64,000 nt of DNA, from the NCBI GenBank assembly GCA_948436975.1, contig CAOJJB010000004.1, positions 1 to 64,000 on the forward strand, read 5' to 3'. Made by a program: the position numbers and the translations under genes. Source of the DNA: an uncultured Clostridium sp. Its GTDB lineage: Bacteria; Bacillota; Clostridia; TANB77; CAG-508. The notes under the pieces were generated by a model, which saw nothing but the letters and a program-made list of their open reading frames with translations, had not been told where the DNA came from and searched no databases. Of the stretch, positions 37,971 to 46,518 are shown piece by piece. The first letter of the stretch is position 1, and every line of letters begins with the position of its first letter.

Positions 37971-40799
37971 TTAATTGTTTAAATATTTACTTAAAAATTT
38001 TCCTGTATATGACTTTTCATTTTTACATATTTGTTCAGGGGTTCCAATTGCAATTATTTGACCTCCATTTTCGCCACCTTCTGATCCTAAATCAATAATA
38101 TGATCTGCTGTTTTTATTAAATCTAAATTATGCTCTATTACTAAAATTGTATTTCCTGTATCTACTAATCTTTGTAATATATCTACCAATTTATGAACAT
38201 CTGCTATATGTAATCCTGTTGTAGGTTCATCTAATATATACAAAGTTTTTCCAGTTGCTCTTTTAGAAAGTTCTGTTGCAAGTTTTACTCTTTGTGCTTC
38301 TCCTCCTGATAATGTAGTTGATGGTTGTCCAAGTTTTATATATCCTAATCCAACATCACTTAGAGTTTGAATTTTCTGTTTTATTCTAGGTATATTATTA
38401 AAAAATTCAAGTGATTCTTCTACTGTCATATTTAAAACATCTGCTATACTTTTTCCTTTATATTTTACATCTAAAGTTTCTCTATTATATCTTTGACCTT
38501 TACAAACTTCACAAGGTACAAAAATATCTGGTAAAAAGTTCATTTCAATTTTTAATACTCCATCCCCCTGACAAGCTTCACATCTTCCACCTTCAACATT
38601 GAAACTAAATCTTCCTTTTTGGTAACCTTTCATTTTAGCTTCATTTGTACCTGCAAAAATATCACGAATAATATCAAATACTCCTGTATATGTTGCTGGA
38701 TTTGAACGAGGTGTTCTTCCTATAGGTGATTGATCTATATTTATTATTTTATCTATGTTTTCTATACCTTTGATTTTACTACATTTTCCGGGTTTTTCAT
38801 TTGCACCATTTAATTCTTTTGCTAAATTTTTATATAATACTTCATTTACTAATGTTGATTTTCCTGATCCTGACACTCCAGTAACACAGTTAAATACTCC
38901 TAAAGGGATTTTTACTGTTATATCTTTTAAGTTATTTTCTTGTGCATTTAATATTTCAATTGATTTACCATTTGATTTTCTTCTTTTTTTAGGAATTTTT
39001 ATTTTTTCTCGTCCACTTAAATATTTTCCAGTAATTGATCCTTCTATTTTTTTTATTTCTTCTGCTGTTCCTTGTGCTATAACATTTCCACCATGTACTC
39101 CTGCTCCTGGTCCGATGTCTATTATTTGATCTGCTGCATACATTGTATCTTCATCATGTTCTACTACTATTAATGTATTTCCTAAATCTCTTAATTTCTT
39201 TAAAGTTGTTAAAAGTTTGTCATTATCTCTTTGATGTAATCCTATACTAGGTTCGTCTAGTATATATAATACTCCAGAAAGACCTGATCCTATTTGTGTA
39301 GCTAGTCTAATACGTTGTGCTTCTCCTCCTGATAATGTTCCTGCACTTCTTGATAATGTTAAATATTCTAATCCAACATCCATTAAAAATTGTAGTCTAG
39401 CATTTATTTCTTGTAATATAACATTTACTATCATTTTGTCTTTTTCACTTAATTCTAATGAATTTAAGTATTCTTTTAAGTTATTTATAGATAATTCAGT
39501 AATTTCATTTATATTTTTATCTCCAACTTTGACTGATAAAACTTCTGGTTTTAATCTTGCTCCATTACAAGAATAACACGGACTGTTACTCATATACATT
39601 TCATAAAAACGTCTCATAGCATCTGATTTTGTTTCTCTATATCTTCTGTCTAGTGTTGGTAAAACTCCCTCAAAGGCTTGCGTAAATTCTCTTACTCCTG
39701 CTGGAGATTCATATCTAAAATCTATTTCTTCTTCACCTGTTCCATATAATATCTTTTCTAAAAATTCCTTTGGAAGTTTCTTGATTGGTTTATTTTTTAT
39801 ATTAACACCATAATACTTCCCTATACTTTCAAAATACATTTTTGCCATTGTGTCGCCTTTTTTTAATGTACTTGATCCAAATGCTTTTACTCCATCATAT
39901 AGTGTTTTATTTTTGTCAGGTATAATTAAATCTTCATCCATTTTCATAAGGTACCCTATTCCTGTACAATCTGGACATGCTCCAAATGGATTATTAAATG
40001 AGAACATTCTTGGTGATAGTTCTTCAAAACTAATATTACAGTCTGGACACGCATAGTTTCCACTAAAAAGTCTTTCTCCTTTTTCTGGTATGTCCACTTT
40101 AACTAAACTGTTTGAATGTTTCATTGCTGTTTCTATTGATTCTGCAAGTCTGTTTCTTATTTCATCTTTTACTACTAATCTGTCTACTATGATATCTATG
40201 TTATGTTTTTTATTTCTATCTAAAGTTATGTCATCTGATAGTTCATAGATTTCTCCATCAATTTTTGTTCTTACAAATCCTTCTTTTTGCATACTTTCTA
40301 ATAGTTTTGTAAATTCTCCTTTTTTTCCTCTTACTATAGGACTTAATATTTGAATTCTTGTTCCTGTTTCTAAACTTAATATTGAATCTACTATTTGATC
40401 TAATGTTTGTTTTTCTATTTTTCGACCACATTTTGGACAGTATGGTACTCCTATTCTAGCATATAATAAACGTAAGAAATCATAAATTTCTGTTACTGTT
40501 CCTACTGTTGAACGTGGATTTTTTGATGTTGTTTTTTGATCTATTGATATTGCTGGTGATAGTCCTTCTATTGTTTCTACATCAGGTTTTTCCATTAGTC
40601 CTAAAAATTGTCTTGCATATGATGATAAACTTTCTACATATCTTCTTTGTCCTTCTGCATATATAGTATCAAATGCAAGTGAAGACTTTCCTGATCCTGA
40701 TAGTCCAGTTATTACTACAAGTTTGCTTTTTGGTATGTCTATATTTATGTTTTTTAAATTGTGTTCTTTTGCCCCTCTTATAATAATTTTATCGTTCAT
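37971..40799 (-). CDS. uvrA: Excinuclease ABC subunit A
   Basis: 942 residues. Two ABC modules: first P-loop [15 protein letters not shown] (near 31), second [15 protein letters not shown] (near 640); zinc fingers CPKCGRK..C and CEACQGDG / CEVCKGQR; signatures [13 protein letters not shown] and [13 protein letters not shown]; Walker [15 protein letters not shown] and [14 protein letters not shown]. It finds DNA damage with UvrB. In most Firmicutes it directly follows uvrB; here a foreign gene on the other strand lies between them. Confidence 0.97.
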   Translation of the reverse strand: MNDKIIIRGAKEHNLKNINIDIPKSKLVVITGLSGSGKSSLAFDTIYAEGQRRYVESLSSYARQFLGLMEKPDVETIEGLSPAISIDQKTTSKNPRSTVGTVTEIYDFLRLLYARIGVPYCPKCGRKIEKQTLDQIVDSILSLETGTRIQILSPIVRGKKGEFTKLLESMQKEGFVRTKIDGEIYELSDDITLDRNKKHNIDIIVDRLVVKDEIRNRLAESIETAMKHSNSLVKVDIPEKGERLFSGNYACPDCNISFEELSPRMFSFNNPFGACPDCTGIGYLMKMDEDLIIPDKNKTLYDGVKAFGSSTLKKGDTMAKMYFESIGKYYGVNIKNKPIKKLPKEFLEKILYGTGEEEIDFRYESPAGVREFTQAFEGVLPTLDRRYRETKSDAMRRFYEMYMSNSPCYSCNGARLKPEVLSVKVGDKNINEITELSINNLKEYLNSLELSEKDKMIVNVILQEINARLQFLMDVGLEYLTLSRSAGTLSGGEAQRIRLATQIGSGLSGVLYILDEPSIGLHQRDNDKLLTTLKKLRDLGNTLIVVEHDEDTMYAADQIIDIGPGAGVHGGNVIAQGTAEEIKKIEGSITGKYLSGREKIKIPKKRRKSNGKSIEILNAQENNLKDITVKIPLGVFNCVTGVSGSGKSTLVNEVLYKNLAKELNGANEKPGKCSKIKGIENIDKIINIDQSPIGRTPRSNPATYTGVFDIIRDIFAGTNEAKMKGYQKGRFSFNVEGGRCEACQGDGVLKIEMNFLPDIFVPCEVCKGQRYNRETLDVKYKGKSIADVLNMTVEESLEFFNNIPRIKQKIQTLSDVGLGYIKLGQPSTTLSGGEAQRVKLATELSKRATGKTLYILDEPTTGLHIADVHKLVDILQRLVDTGNTILVIEHNLDLIKTADHIIDLGSEGGENGGQIIAIGTPEQICKNEKSYTGKFLSKYLNN

Positions 40800-40939
40800 T
40801 TTTTTCCCCTTTACTATAGTTTATAAAATTAATATTATTTTTATAAATATAAAACAGAAATATTATATCATAAAAACAAAAGTTTGTATATAAAAAATCA
40901 AAAAAATTTTATTTAATTGATATATCAGTTGTTTTCGTT

Positions 40940-41045
40940 TACTTTTTGCCAATATTGTGGTATTATATATATGTTAAAAAATTTATAACATCATTTGACA
41001 GTGCATTATAGTTGATGATGTCAAAAAATATGAAGGAGGTTATAA
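40940..41045 (+). promoter_or_regulatory. Promoter and leader of the PurC-like gene
   Basis: TTTACT and TATTAT with a 17-base spacer lie around 40938-40966. Further on, TTGACA...TGTCAA and ACATCA...TGATGT form overlapping inverted repeats (about 40988-41025) before the RBS GAAGGAGGTT. These could be an operator or leader hairpin; no known motif recognised. Confidence 0.4.
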
Positions 41046-41049
41046 CAAT

Positions 41050-41943
41050 ATGCAACTTGTAAAACCAAGTAATAATAACACCCAAATCTATCGGATTAAT
41101 GGTGAAATAAGATTACGTTGTAAAACAGATACTTTTTGTGTGGGAGGCCTATCTTTTGATGAGAATGTGCCTTACAAAGGCCTGACATTAAATCAGTTAT
41201 CTGGGAACTGGAAGCAGCTTGTAGAAGAGCATTTACAAATTGCTACTGATTTAGTGCCAAAAGAGCCAGCAGATCTCTTAAATTATGGAGTTCCAGTTGA
41301 TTTTATAGGGAATTCTACGCTGGTTAAAACATGCATACCAATTCCTATTTCATGTTTGGTTCGAGGGTATTCGGACTCACGAGGACATAAACTGGATAAG
41401 GCAATTTACCTGCCTTTTATGAAAAATCGTGGCAATCTTGATCCATTTAAGTCATTACAACAAGAGATTTTATATCTTTCTGATTTTATAAAGAAAAAAT
41501 TAAATCTCTCATCTGATGCAGAAGTCGAGTTAGAAGCCCAAGAATTATCAGAGTGTGTTGAAAATGTGTCGCGGGAAGTGTATGAGTTTATGCATGAATA
41601 TGCTTTAAAAAGAGGCCTCATATTAGCCGAAACTCAGCTGAATTTTGGATTTATCCGAAACTCCAACTCAGGTGAGTATGAGCTGGCATTAATAAATGAT
41701 GTTGGCATACCTGATGAGGAAACCATTTTTTGGGATACTGAAACTTTTAATAAAAAAGAGTATCAGGTAGCTCTGCACGAGGTTCTGAGCAGTCGTAAAT
41801 ATGCCACACAGATAATTTGTGATGAGCAGTTAGTCAGCATGCAGTCATATATATATGCCATGATATTTAAACACATATTTGAGAAGGATGTTGTTGAAGT
41901 AAGTACAGGTATTATGTGGGATTGTTATAAAATCCTTTTTTAA
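41050..41943 (+). CDS. Divergent SAICAR synthetase (PurC)-like protein, foreign codon usage
   Basis: 297 residues. The PurC-like part includes PIPISCLVRGYSDSRGHKL (the VRGY..GS loop), YALKRGLILAETQLNFGFI (in place of GIILADTKFEFG) and LALINDVGIPDEETIFWD (in place of L.DEVLTPDSSRFWD). Changes at the acidic metal/ATP residues suggest an altered reaction. Codon choice (CTG, GCC, GTC, CGT, two in-frame CGG at 41092 and 41572) is unlike all neighbours, and it sits inverted between uvrB and uvrA with its own promoter and terminator, so transfer is likely. Not a housekeeping purC: no other pur gene is near. Confidence 0.7.
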   Translation: MQLVKPSNNNTQIYRINGEIRLRCKTDTFCVGGLSFDENVPYKGLTLNQLSGNWKQLVEEHLQIATDLVPKEPADLLNYGVPVDFIGNSTLVKTCIPIPISCLVRGYSDSRGHKLDKAIYLPFMKNRGNLDPFKSLQQEILYLSDFIKKKLNLSSDAEVELEAQELSECVENVSREVYEFMHEYALKRGLILAETQLNFGFIRNSNSGEYELALINDVGIPDEETIFWDTETFNKKEYQVALHEVLSSRKYATQIICDEQLVSMQSYIYAMIFKHIFEKDVVEVSTGIMWDCYKILF

Positions 41944-41969
41944 TAATCTGATTTAAGATTTAAAGCTAA

Positions 41970-42006
41970 AAAAAGCCTTAGCACCGAAAGGTGTTAAGGC
42001 TTTTAT
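41970..42006 (+). terminator. Terminator of the PurC-like gene
   Basis: AAAGCCTTAGCACC / GGTGTTAAGGCTTT with a GAAA loop and TTTTAT tail; unusually GC-rich for this genome, in line with foreign origin of the gene. Confidence 0.88.
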
Positions 42007-42064
42007 CTATTTTTGGGTTCAATTTTATTATATTTTAAGAATTATCTTAATAATTTCAGTTATA

Positions 42065-44030
42065 TTAACTTCTATCTTCAAACTTTTCTAATTCTTTTAT
42101 TTTATCACGCAATTCAGCTGCTTTTTCAAATTCCATATTTCTAGCATATACTAACATTTCATCTGTTAATTTTGAAATTATATCTTCTATACTCTCATCT
42201 TTATTTATATTATATTTACTTTGTATATCTTCAACAATTGTAGCTTTTATAACATCTCTTACAGATTTTCTTATAGTTTGTGGTGTTATTCCATGTTCTT
42301 GATTATATTTTTCTTGTATATTTCTTCTTCTATTAGTTTCACTAATTGCTTTTTCCATAGATTCTGTAAGTTCATCTGCATACATTATTACTCGTCCATC
42401 TGTATTTCTAGCAGCACGACCAATTGTTTGTATTAGTGAACGTTCTGATCGCAAAAAACCTTCTTTATCTGCATCAAGTATTGTTACTAATGATACTTCA
42501 GGAATATCTAATCCCTCTCTTAAAAGATTTATCCCAACTAATACATCAAATTCCCCTATACGTAAATCTCTTATTATTTCCATCCTTTCTAAGGCTTTTA
42601 TATCTGAATGCATATAACGTACACGTATACCAGCGTTTCTAAGATATGCTGTTAAATCTTCTGCCATTTTTTTTGTAAGTGTTGTTACTAATACTCTATC
42701 TCCTTTTTCTACTTGTATATTTATTTGTTCCATAAGATCGTCTATTTGATTTTCAGTTGGTTTTACTTCTATTTTAGGATCTAATAGTCCTGTTGGACGT
42801 ATAATTTGTTCTACAACATTTTCTTTACTATGATTTTTTTCATAGTCTGCTGGTGTAGCACTTACAAATACACATTGATTTATTCTTTCTTCAAATTCTT
42901 CAAATTTTAGTGGTCTATTATCAAATGCAGATGGTAACCTAAATCCATAATTGATTAATGATTCCTTTCTCGCTCTATCTCCATTATACATTGCTCTTAC
43001 TTGTGGTATGGTTGCATGTGATTCGTCTATTAGTAATAGAAAATCATTTGGAAAATAATTAAATAAAGTATATGGTGGACTACCAGGTTCTCTACCACTT
43101 ATATGTCTAGAATAATTTTCTATTCCTTGGCAAAATCCTGTTTCTTTTAACATTTCTATATCAAAGTTTGTTCTTTCCTCTATACGTTGTGCTTCTATTA
43201 ATTTTTTATTTTCTTTAAAGTATTCTACTCTCTCTTCCATTTCTTTTTCGATATTATTTAAAGCTTTTTCAAGCTTGTCTTTACTTGTTACATAATGAGA
43301 ATTTGGGTATACCATTACATGTTCTCTTGTGGCAGTTGCTTTTCCAGTTAATGGATTTATTTCTGATATTTTCTCAATTTCTTCTCCCCAAAATTCTACT
43401 CTTATTGCTGTTTCTTCTTGATTTGATGGAAAAATTTCTAATATATCACCTTTGGCTCTAAAAGTTCCTCTTTTAAAGTCCATTTCATTTCTTGTATATT
43501 GCATATTAATTAATTTTTTCATTACCTTATTTCTATCTATTTCCATTCCTGGACGTAATGAAACTATCATATTTTCATAATCAATTGGATCTCCTAATCC
43601 ATATATGCATGATACAGATGCTACTACTATTACATCTCGTGTTTCAAATAATGATGCTGTTGCTGAATGACGTAGTTTATCTATTTCATCATTTATTGAT
43701 GCATCTTTTTCTATATATGTGTCTGAAGCGGCTAGATAGGCTTCGGGTTGGTAATAATCGTAATAAGACACAAAATATTCAACTCTATTTTCTGGAAAAA
43801 ACTCTTTGAATTCACTATAAAGTTGTCCAGCTAAAGTTTTATTATGTGCTAAAACTAATGTTGGTTTTTGTGTTCTTTCTATTATATTTGCCATTGTAAA
43901 CGTTTTTCCGAGAGCCTGTAACTCCTAGAAGCGTCTGAAATTTCTTACCTTTATTTATTCCATTTACTAAATAATCTATTGCTTGTGGTTGGTCTCCTGT
44001 TGGCTTATATTCTGAATGAATTTTAAACAT
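42065..44030 (-). CDS. uvrB: Excinuclease ABC subunit B, split by a +1 frameshift at CGG inside the P-loop
   Basis: The start (ATG 44030, RBS AAGGAGG) encodes [20 protein letters not shown] then QTLLGVTGS, then CGG at codon 41 (complement 43908-43910); the zero frame stops 23 codons later. Skipping the C gives [20 protein letters not shown] and the complete Uvr[21 protein letters not shown] (beta hairpin), [36 protein letters not shown] and the C-terminal UVR motif [17 protein letters not shown]. The joined product is 654 residues, normal size. The missing residue is the invariant P-loop glycine of GVTGSGKT. Without frame correction no helicase would be made. Confidence 0.93.
43907..43913 (-). 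other. +1 frameshift site TCT-C-GGA in uvrB
   Basis: Zero frame GGC TCT CGG AAA AAC; skipping the C gives GGC TCT GGA AAA ACG, that is Gly-Ser-Gly-Lys-Thr. Because this glycine is invariant in UvrB, the site shows that the base skipped is the C and that GGA is read as glycine. Confidence 0.75.
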
Positions 44031-44040
44031 TTTTCCTCCT

Positions 44041-44371
44041 TATGATTTTATCAAAATGATTACTGTCAACCCATAAATTCGTGTATTGGTTACAATAATT
44101 TGTGTAATCTAACAACTTTACGACAATTAGTAAGAAACATTTTTTATAAAAAAATGCCCTTTATACGAATTGGGTCATAAACTTTATACTTTTACATCTT
44201 ATCGCTTTATTATTATGATAATTTTTCATTATCTTAGCATTTTATTTTTTATTACTAATAATTTCTTGTATTTGTATTAATGTATTTAAAGGCTTAACAA
44301 ACAATTATTTATATGAATTTGGTCAGCACTGCTAACCGAATTCGATAAACTTGAAACTATATTTCTCTTTA
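44041..44371. other. Gap between uvrB and the RhuM-Fic gene
   Basis: No gene. It contains a 13-bp-arm hairpin with a 3-base loop (GAATTTGGTCAGC / GCTAACCGAATTC, 44315-44343) that with G-U pairs is stable on either strand and may end the RhuM-Fic transcript. AATTCGTGTA at 44076-44085 is repeated inverted at 45347-45356 on the other side of that gene. Confidence 0.5.
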
Positions 44372-45316
44372 TTAATCATCGTTTAAGAAATTCATCACTA
44401 AATCAATAATTACTTCTTTTTCTTTTGGATTAGATTCTGCAATTAGCAATGTTAATGCTGCTAATGTGTTATTATCAATTGTTTGCTTACCATCTTTATA
44501 TAAAATATCATAAAAATTTAAAAAATATATAAACAGAGTTGCTGCAATTCTTTTATTTCCATCTGCAAAAACATGATTTTTAACTATTAAATATAAGAAA
44601 TTGGCTCCTTTCTCTTCTATACTTTTGTATATATCTTGTCCACCAAAACTTTGATAAATATTTCCTATAATTGATTCTAGCCCTTTATCTCTTTCAACAG
44701 CAAACAACGTACTTTCTTCATTAAATCTAAGTTTATTTATTATCTCTATACATTGCTTATATTCAATTTTTCTTTCATCTATATTGCCATCTATTTTCTT
44801 TAAAGTTCTATGGTCGTAATGATCTAATAAATCTAATGCTTTTGAATAATTGCCAATTACTTTTAAAATTTCTTTTGCATCATTTCCTTCTAATCTTTTA
44901 TCTATACGATTTGCAATATCAATTAATTGTATTGCTTTTTCTAGGTATTCCAATCTTTTTTGATTTACTGCATACCCTTTTAGCATATAATCCTTTAAAA
45001 CTTTATTTGCCCATTGTCTAAAAATCACTCCATTTTTAGATTTTACTCTATAGCCAACAGATATTATAACATCAAGATTATATAATTTAGATTTTCTACC
45101 ACCAGAACTTTTGTCGGAAATTCCGACAGAAGTTTTTTCATCAAGTTCTCCTTCTTTGAAAATATTACTAATATGTTCACTTATTGTTGAGTGTTTTACA
45201 TCAAATAGTTCTTCCATTTGTGCTTGAGTAAGCCACACTGTTTCTTCTTTTAAATTTACCTCTAATTTTACTCCTTGATTTTCAAATAAAATAATTTCAT
45301 TTTTCTTTTCGATCAT
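44372..45316 (-). CDS. RhuM-family protein with C-terminal Fic/Doc domain
   Basis: 314 residues. Residues 1-120 are RhuM-like: VKLEVNLKEETVWLTQAQME, ELFDVKHSTISEHISNIF, KSKLYNLDVIISVGYRVKS, FRQWANKVLKDYMLKGYAVN. Residues 200-314 are Fic/Doc: FLYLIVKNHVFADGNKRIAA holds the Fic motif (HxFxxGNxR form) with the catalytic His. Fic enzymes usually attach AMP or similar groups to proteins; this pairing is common in mobile and toxin-like loci. The start at 45316 has AAGGGG; an upstream ATG 45346 has no RBS. No separate antitoxin is seen. Confidence 0.85.
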   Translation of the reverse strand: MIEKKNEIILFENQGVKLEVNLKEETVWLTQAQMEELFDVKHSTISEHISNIFKEGELDEKTSVGISDKSSGGRKSKLYNLDVIISVGYRVKSKNGVIFRQWANKVLKDYMLKGYAVNQKRLEYLEKAIQLIDIANRIDKRLEGNDAKEILKVIGNYSKALDLLDHYDHRTLKKIDGNIDERKIEYKQCIEIINKLRFNEESTLFAVERDKGLESIIGNIYQSFGGQDIYKSIEEKGANFLYLIVKNHVFADGNKRIAATLFIYFLNFYDILYKDGKQTIDNNTLAALTLLIAESNPKEKEVIIDLVMNFLNDD

Positions 45317-45374
45317 AAGCCCCTTCTTTTCTCTATATTTTTTCATTACACGAATTAGTCCACAAGCTTTTTTG

Positions 45375-45428
45375 TTTAGTTTTTTTAGGCTTATTTAGTC
45401 ATCTTTCAGTAAACTAAATAAAACTAAA
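45375..45428. terminator. Hairpin upstream of the RhuM-Fic gene
   Basis: TTTAGTTTT..TTATTTAGT pairs with ACTAAATAAAACTAAA. It probably ends the operon at 45520-46431, or shields the RhuM-Fic gene from read-through. Confidence 0.5.
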
Positions 45429-45519
45429 AGGGTTTTTGTGTTCTTTATTTGGAGTATGTATTATAATATGTAATATAACATTATACTTAATTTTCTATTT
45501 TATTATTTTAAAAAAGTTA

Positions 45520-45924
45520 TTAAATTAAAATATTAGATACATTTTCTCTAATATCATCTATATCATTATAAAAGATAACTTTTTTTATTTTTGGTGAACC
45601 TAAAACCGTGCTTGATATTTTACTTCCATTTTTAGCCACTATTATAATAGGAATATCTAATCTCACAGCTTCTTGCAATTCCATTCCTTGACCAGTTGAA
45701 GGACTACTCATTTCTGCAATTACTAAATCAGTTTCTTTTAAAAGCTTCATAACTCTTTTATACATTTCCTCGTTTGTTCCTTTAAACTTTATTGTATCAA
45801 TAGGAGAGTATAGTTTTTCAGTATATTTTTGAAATTCTTTTACTAAGATTTCATATATTTTTAAACTATCTTCAGATGCTGTTGTAATTGTTCCTGTTAT
45901 CATTATATTTTTAAATTTATTCAT
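45520..45924 (-). CDS. Nucleoside 2-deoxyribosyltransferase / DNPH1-like protein
   Basis: 134 residues. It starts FKNIMITGTITTASEDSLKI and has the superfamily core LLKETDLVIAEMSSPSTGQGMELQEAV with the catalytic Glu in GMELQEA, then PIIIVAKNGSKIS. Members hydrolyse or transfer bases of deoxynucleosides or their monophosphates. It lies three bases after the YgjV gene, so the two are co-transcribed. Confidence 0.72.
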   Translation of the reverse strand: MNKFKNIMITGTITTASEDSLKIYEILVKEFQKYTEKLYSPIDTIKFKGTNEEMYKRVMKLLKETDLVIAEMSSPSTGQGMELQEAVRLDIPIIIVAKNGSKISSTVLGSPKIKKVIFYNDIDDIRENVSNILI

Positions 45925-45927
45925 TTT

Positions 45928-46431
45928 TTACTCCTTATTTTTATTTTTAATTAAAGAAATTATAGCCGATATTAACTGTGAAACTTCTTGAATTGCACCA
46001 ACATAAGCTTTAACTATAATATTATAAATAGTCCATCCAAAACCAGCTATTCCTGTTGTTATTCTAATAATTGTTACATTGTCTTGCCATAATCCATAAG
46101 TATATATAACTGTTATTATTATAGGAATTATACTCCAAATATTTTGCCAACTTATAATACCAGATACTATTGCAATAATTTCAAATATTAATAATACTAA
46201 TAGTGATGGTTTTTTATCTTTTTTCTTATAATAATAAAATATTATACATCTTATTGTATTTATTATAGATATTACTGCTCCTGTTAAAGCGTTTAATAAG
46301 AAATATTGTATGGTAACTACAAAATTTGCAAATATAGAACACATTACAATTTTTTCTTTTGTTTTAAATTGAACAGATATTACAGTTAATATTAATGCTA
46401 TTATTCCACATATTTGTGCTAATATAAACAT
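45928..46431 (-). CDS. YgjV-family inner membrane protein
   Basis: 167 residues and six predicted membrane segments. The repeated pattern FILAQICGIIALILTVISVQ, NFVVTIQYFLLNALTGAVIS, FYYYKKKDKK and GIAGFGWTIYNIIVKAYVGA matches YgjV. Function unknown. AAAGGAG precedes the ATG. Confidence 0.82.
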   Translation of the reverse strand: MFILAQICGIIALILTVISVQFKTKEKIVMCSIFANFVVTIQYFLLNALTGAVISIINTIRCIIFYYYKKKDKKPSLLVLLIFEIIAIVSGIISWQNIWSIIPIIITVIYTYGLWQDNVTIIRITTGIAGFGWTIYNIIVKAYVGAIQEVSQLISAIISLIKNKNKE

Positions 46432-46475
46432 TTTTATAAAGCTCCTTTGAATTTTTTTAGTTTATAATAACATAA

Positions 46476-46507
46476 AAGAAAGTAATTATCAATATAATTA
46501 CCTTCTT
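46476..46507 (-). terminator. Terminator after the HTH-SDR fusion gene region
   Basis: AAGAAAGTAATTAT / ATAATTACCTTCTT with a 4-base loop, between the stop of the 46519 gene and the YgjV gene. Confidence 0.7.
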
Positions 46508-46518
46508 ACTTAAAAATA

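Noticed and set aside
5602-44030. Random sequencing error as the full explanation of the three CGG frameshifts
   Set aside because: Not excluded, but random errors would not all insert a C before GG and create a codon otherwise absent from native genes. A systematic basecalling error at such a motif remains possible and needs read data.
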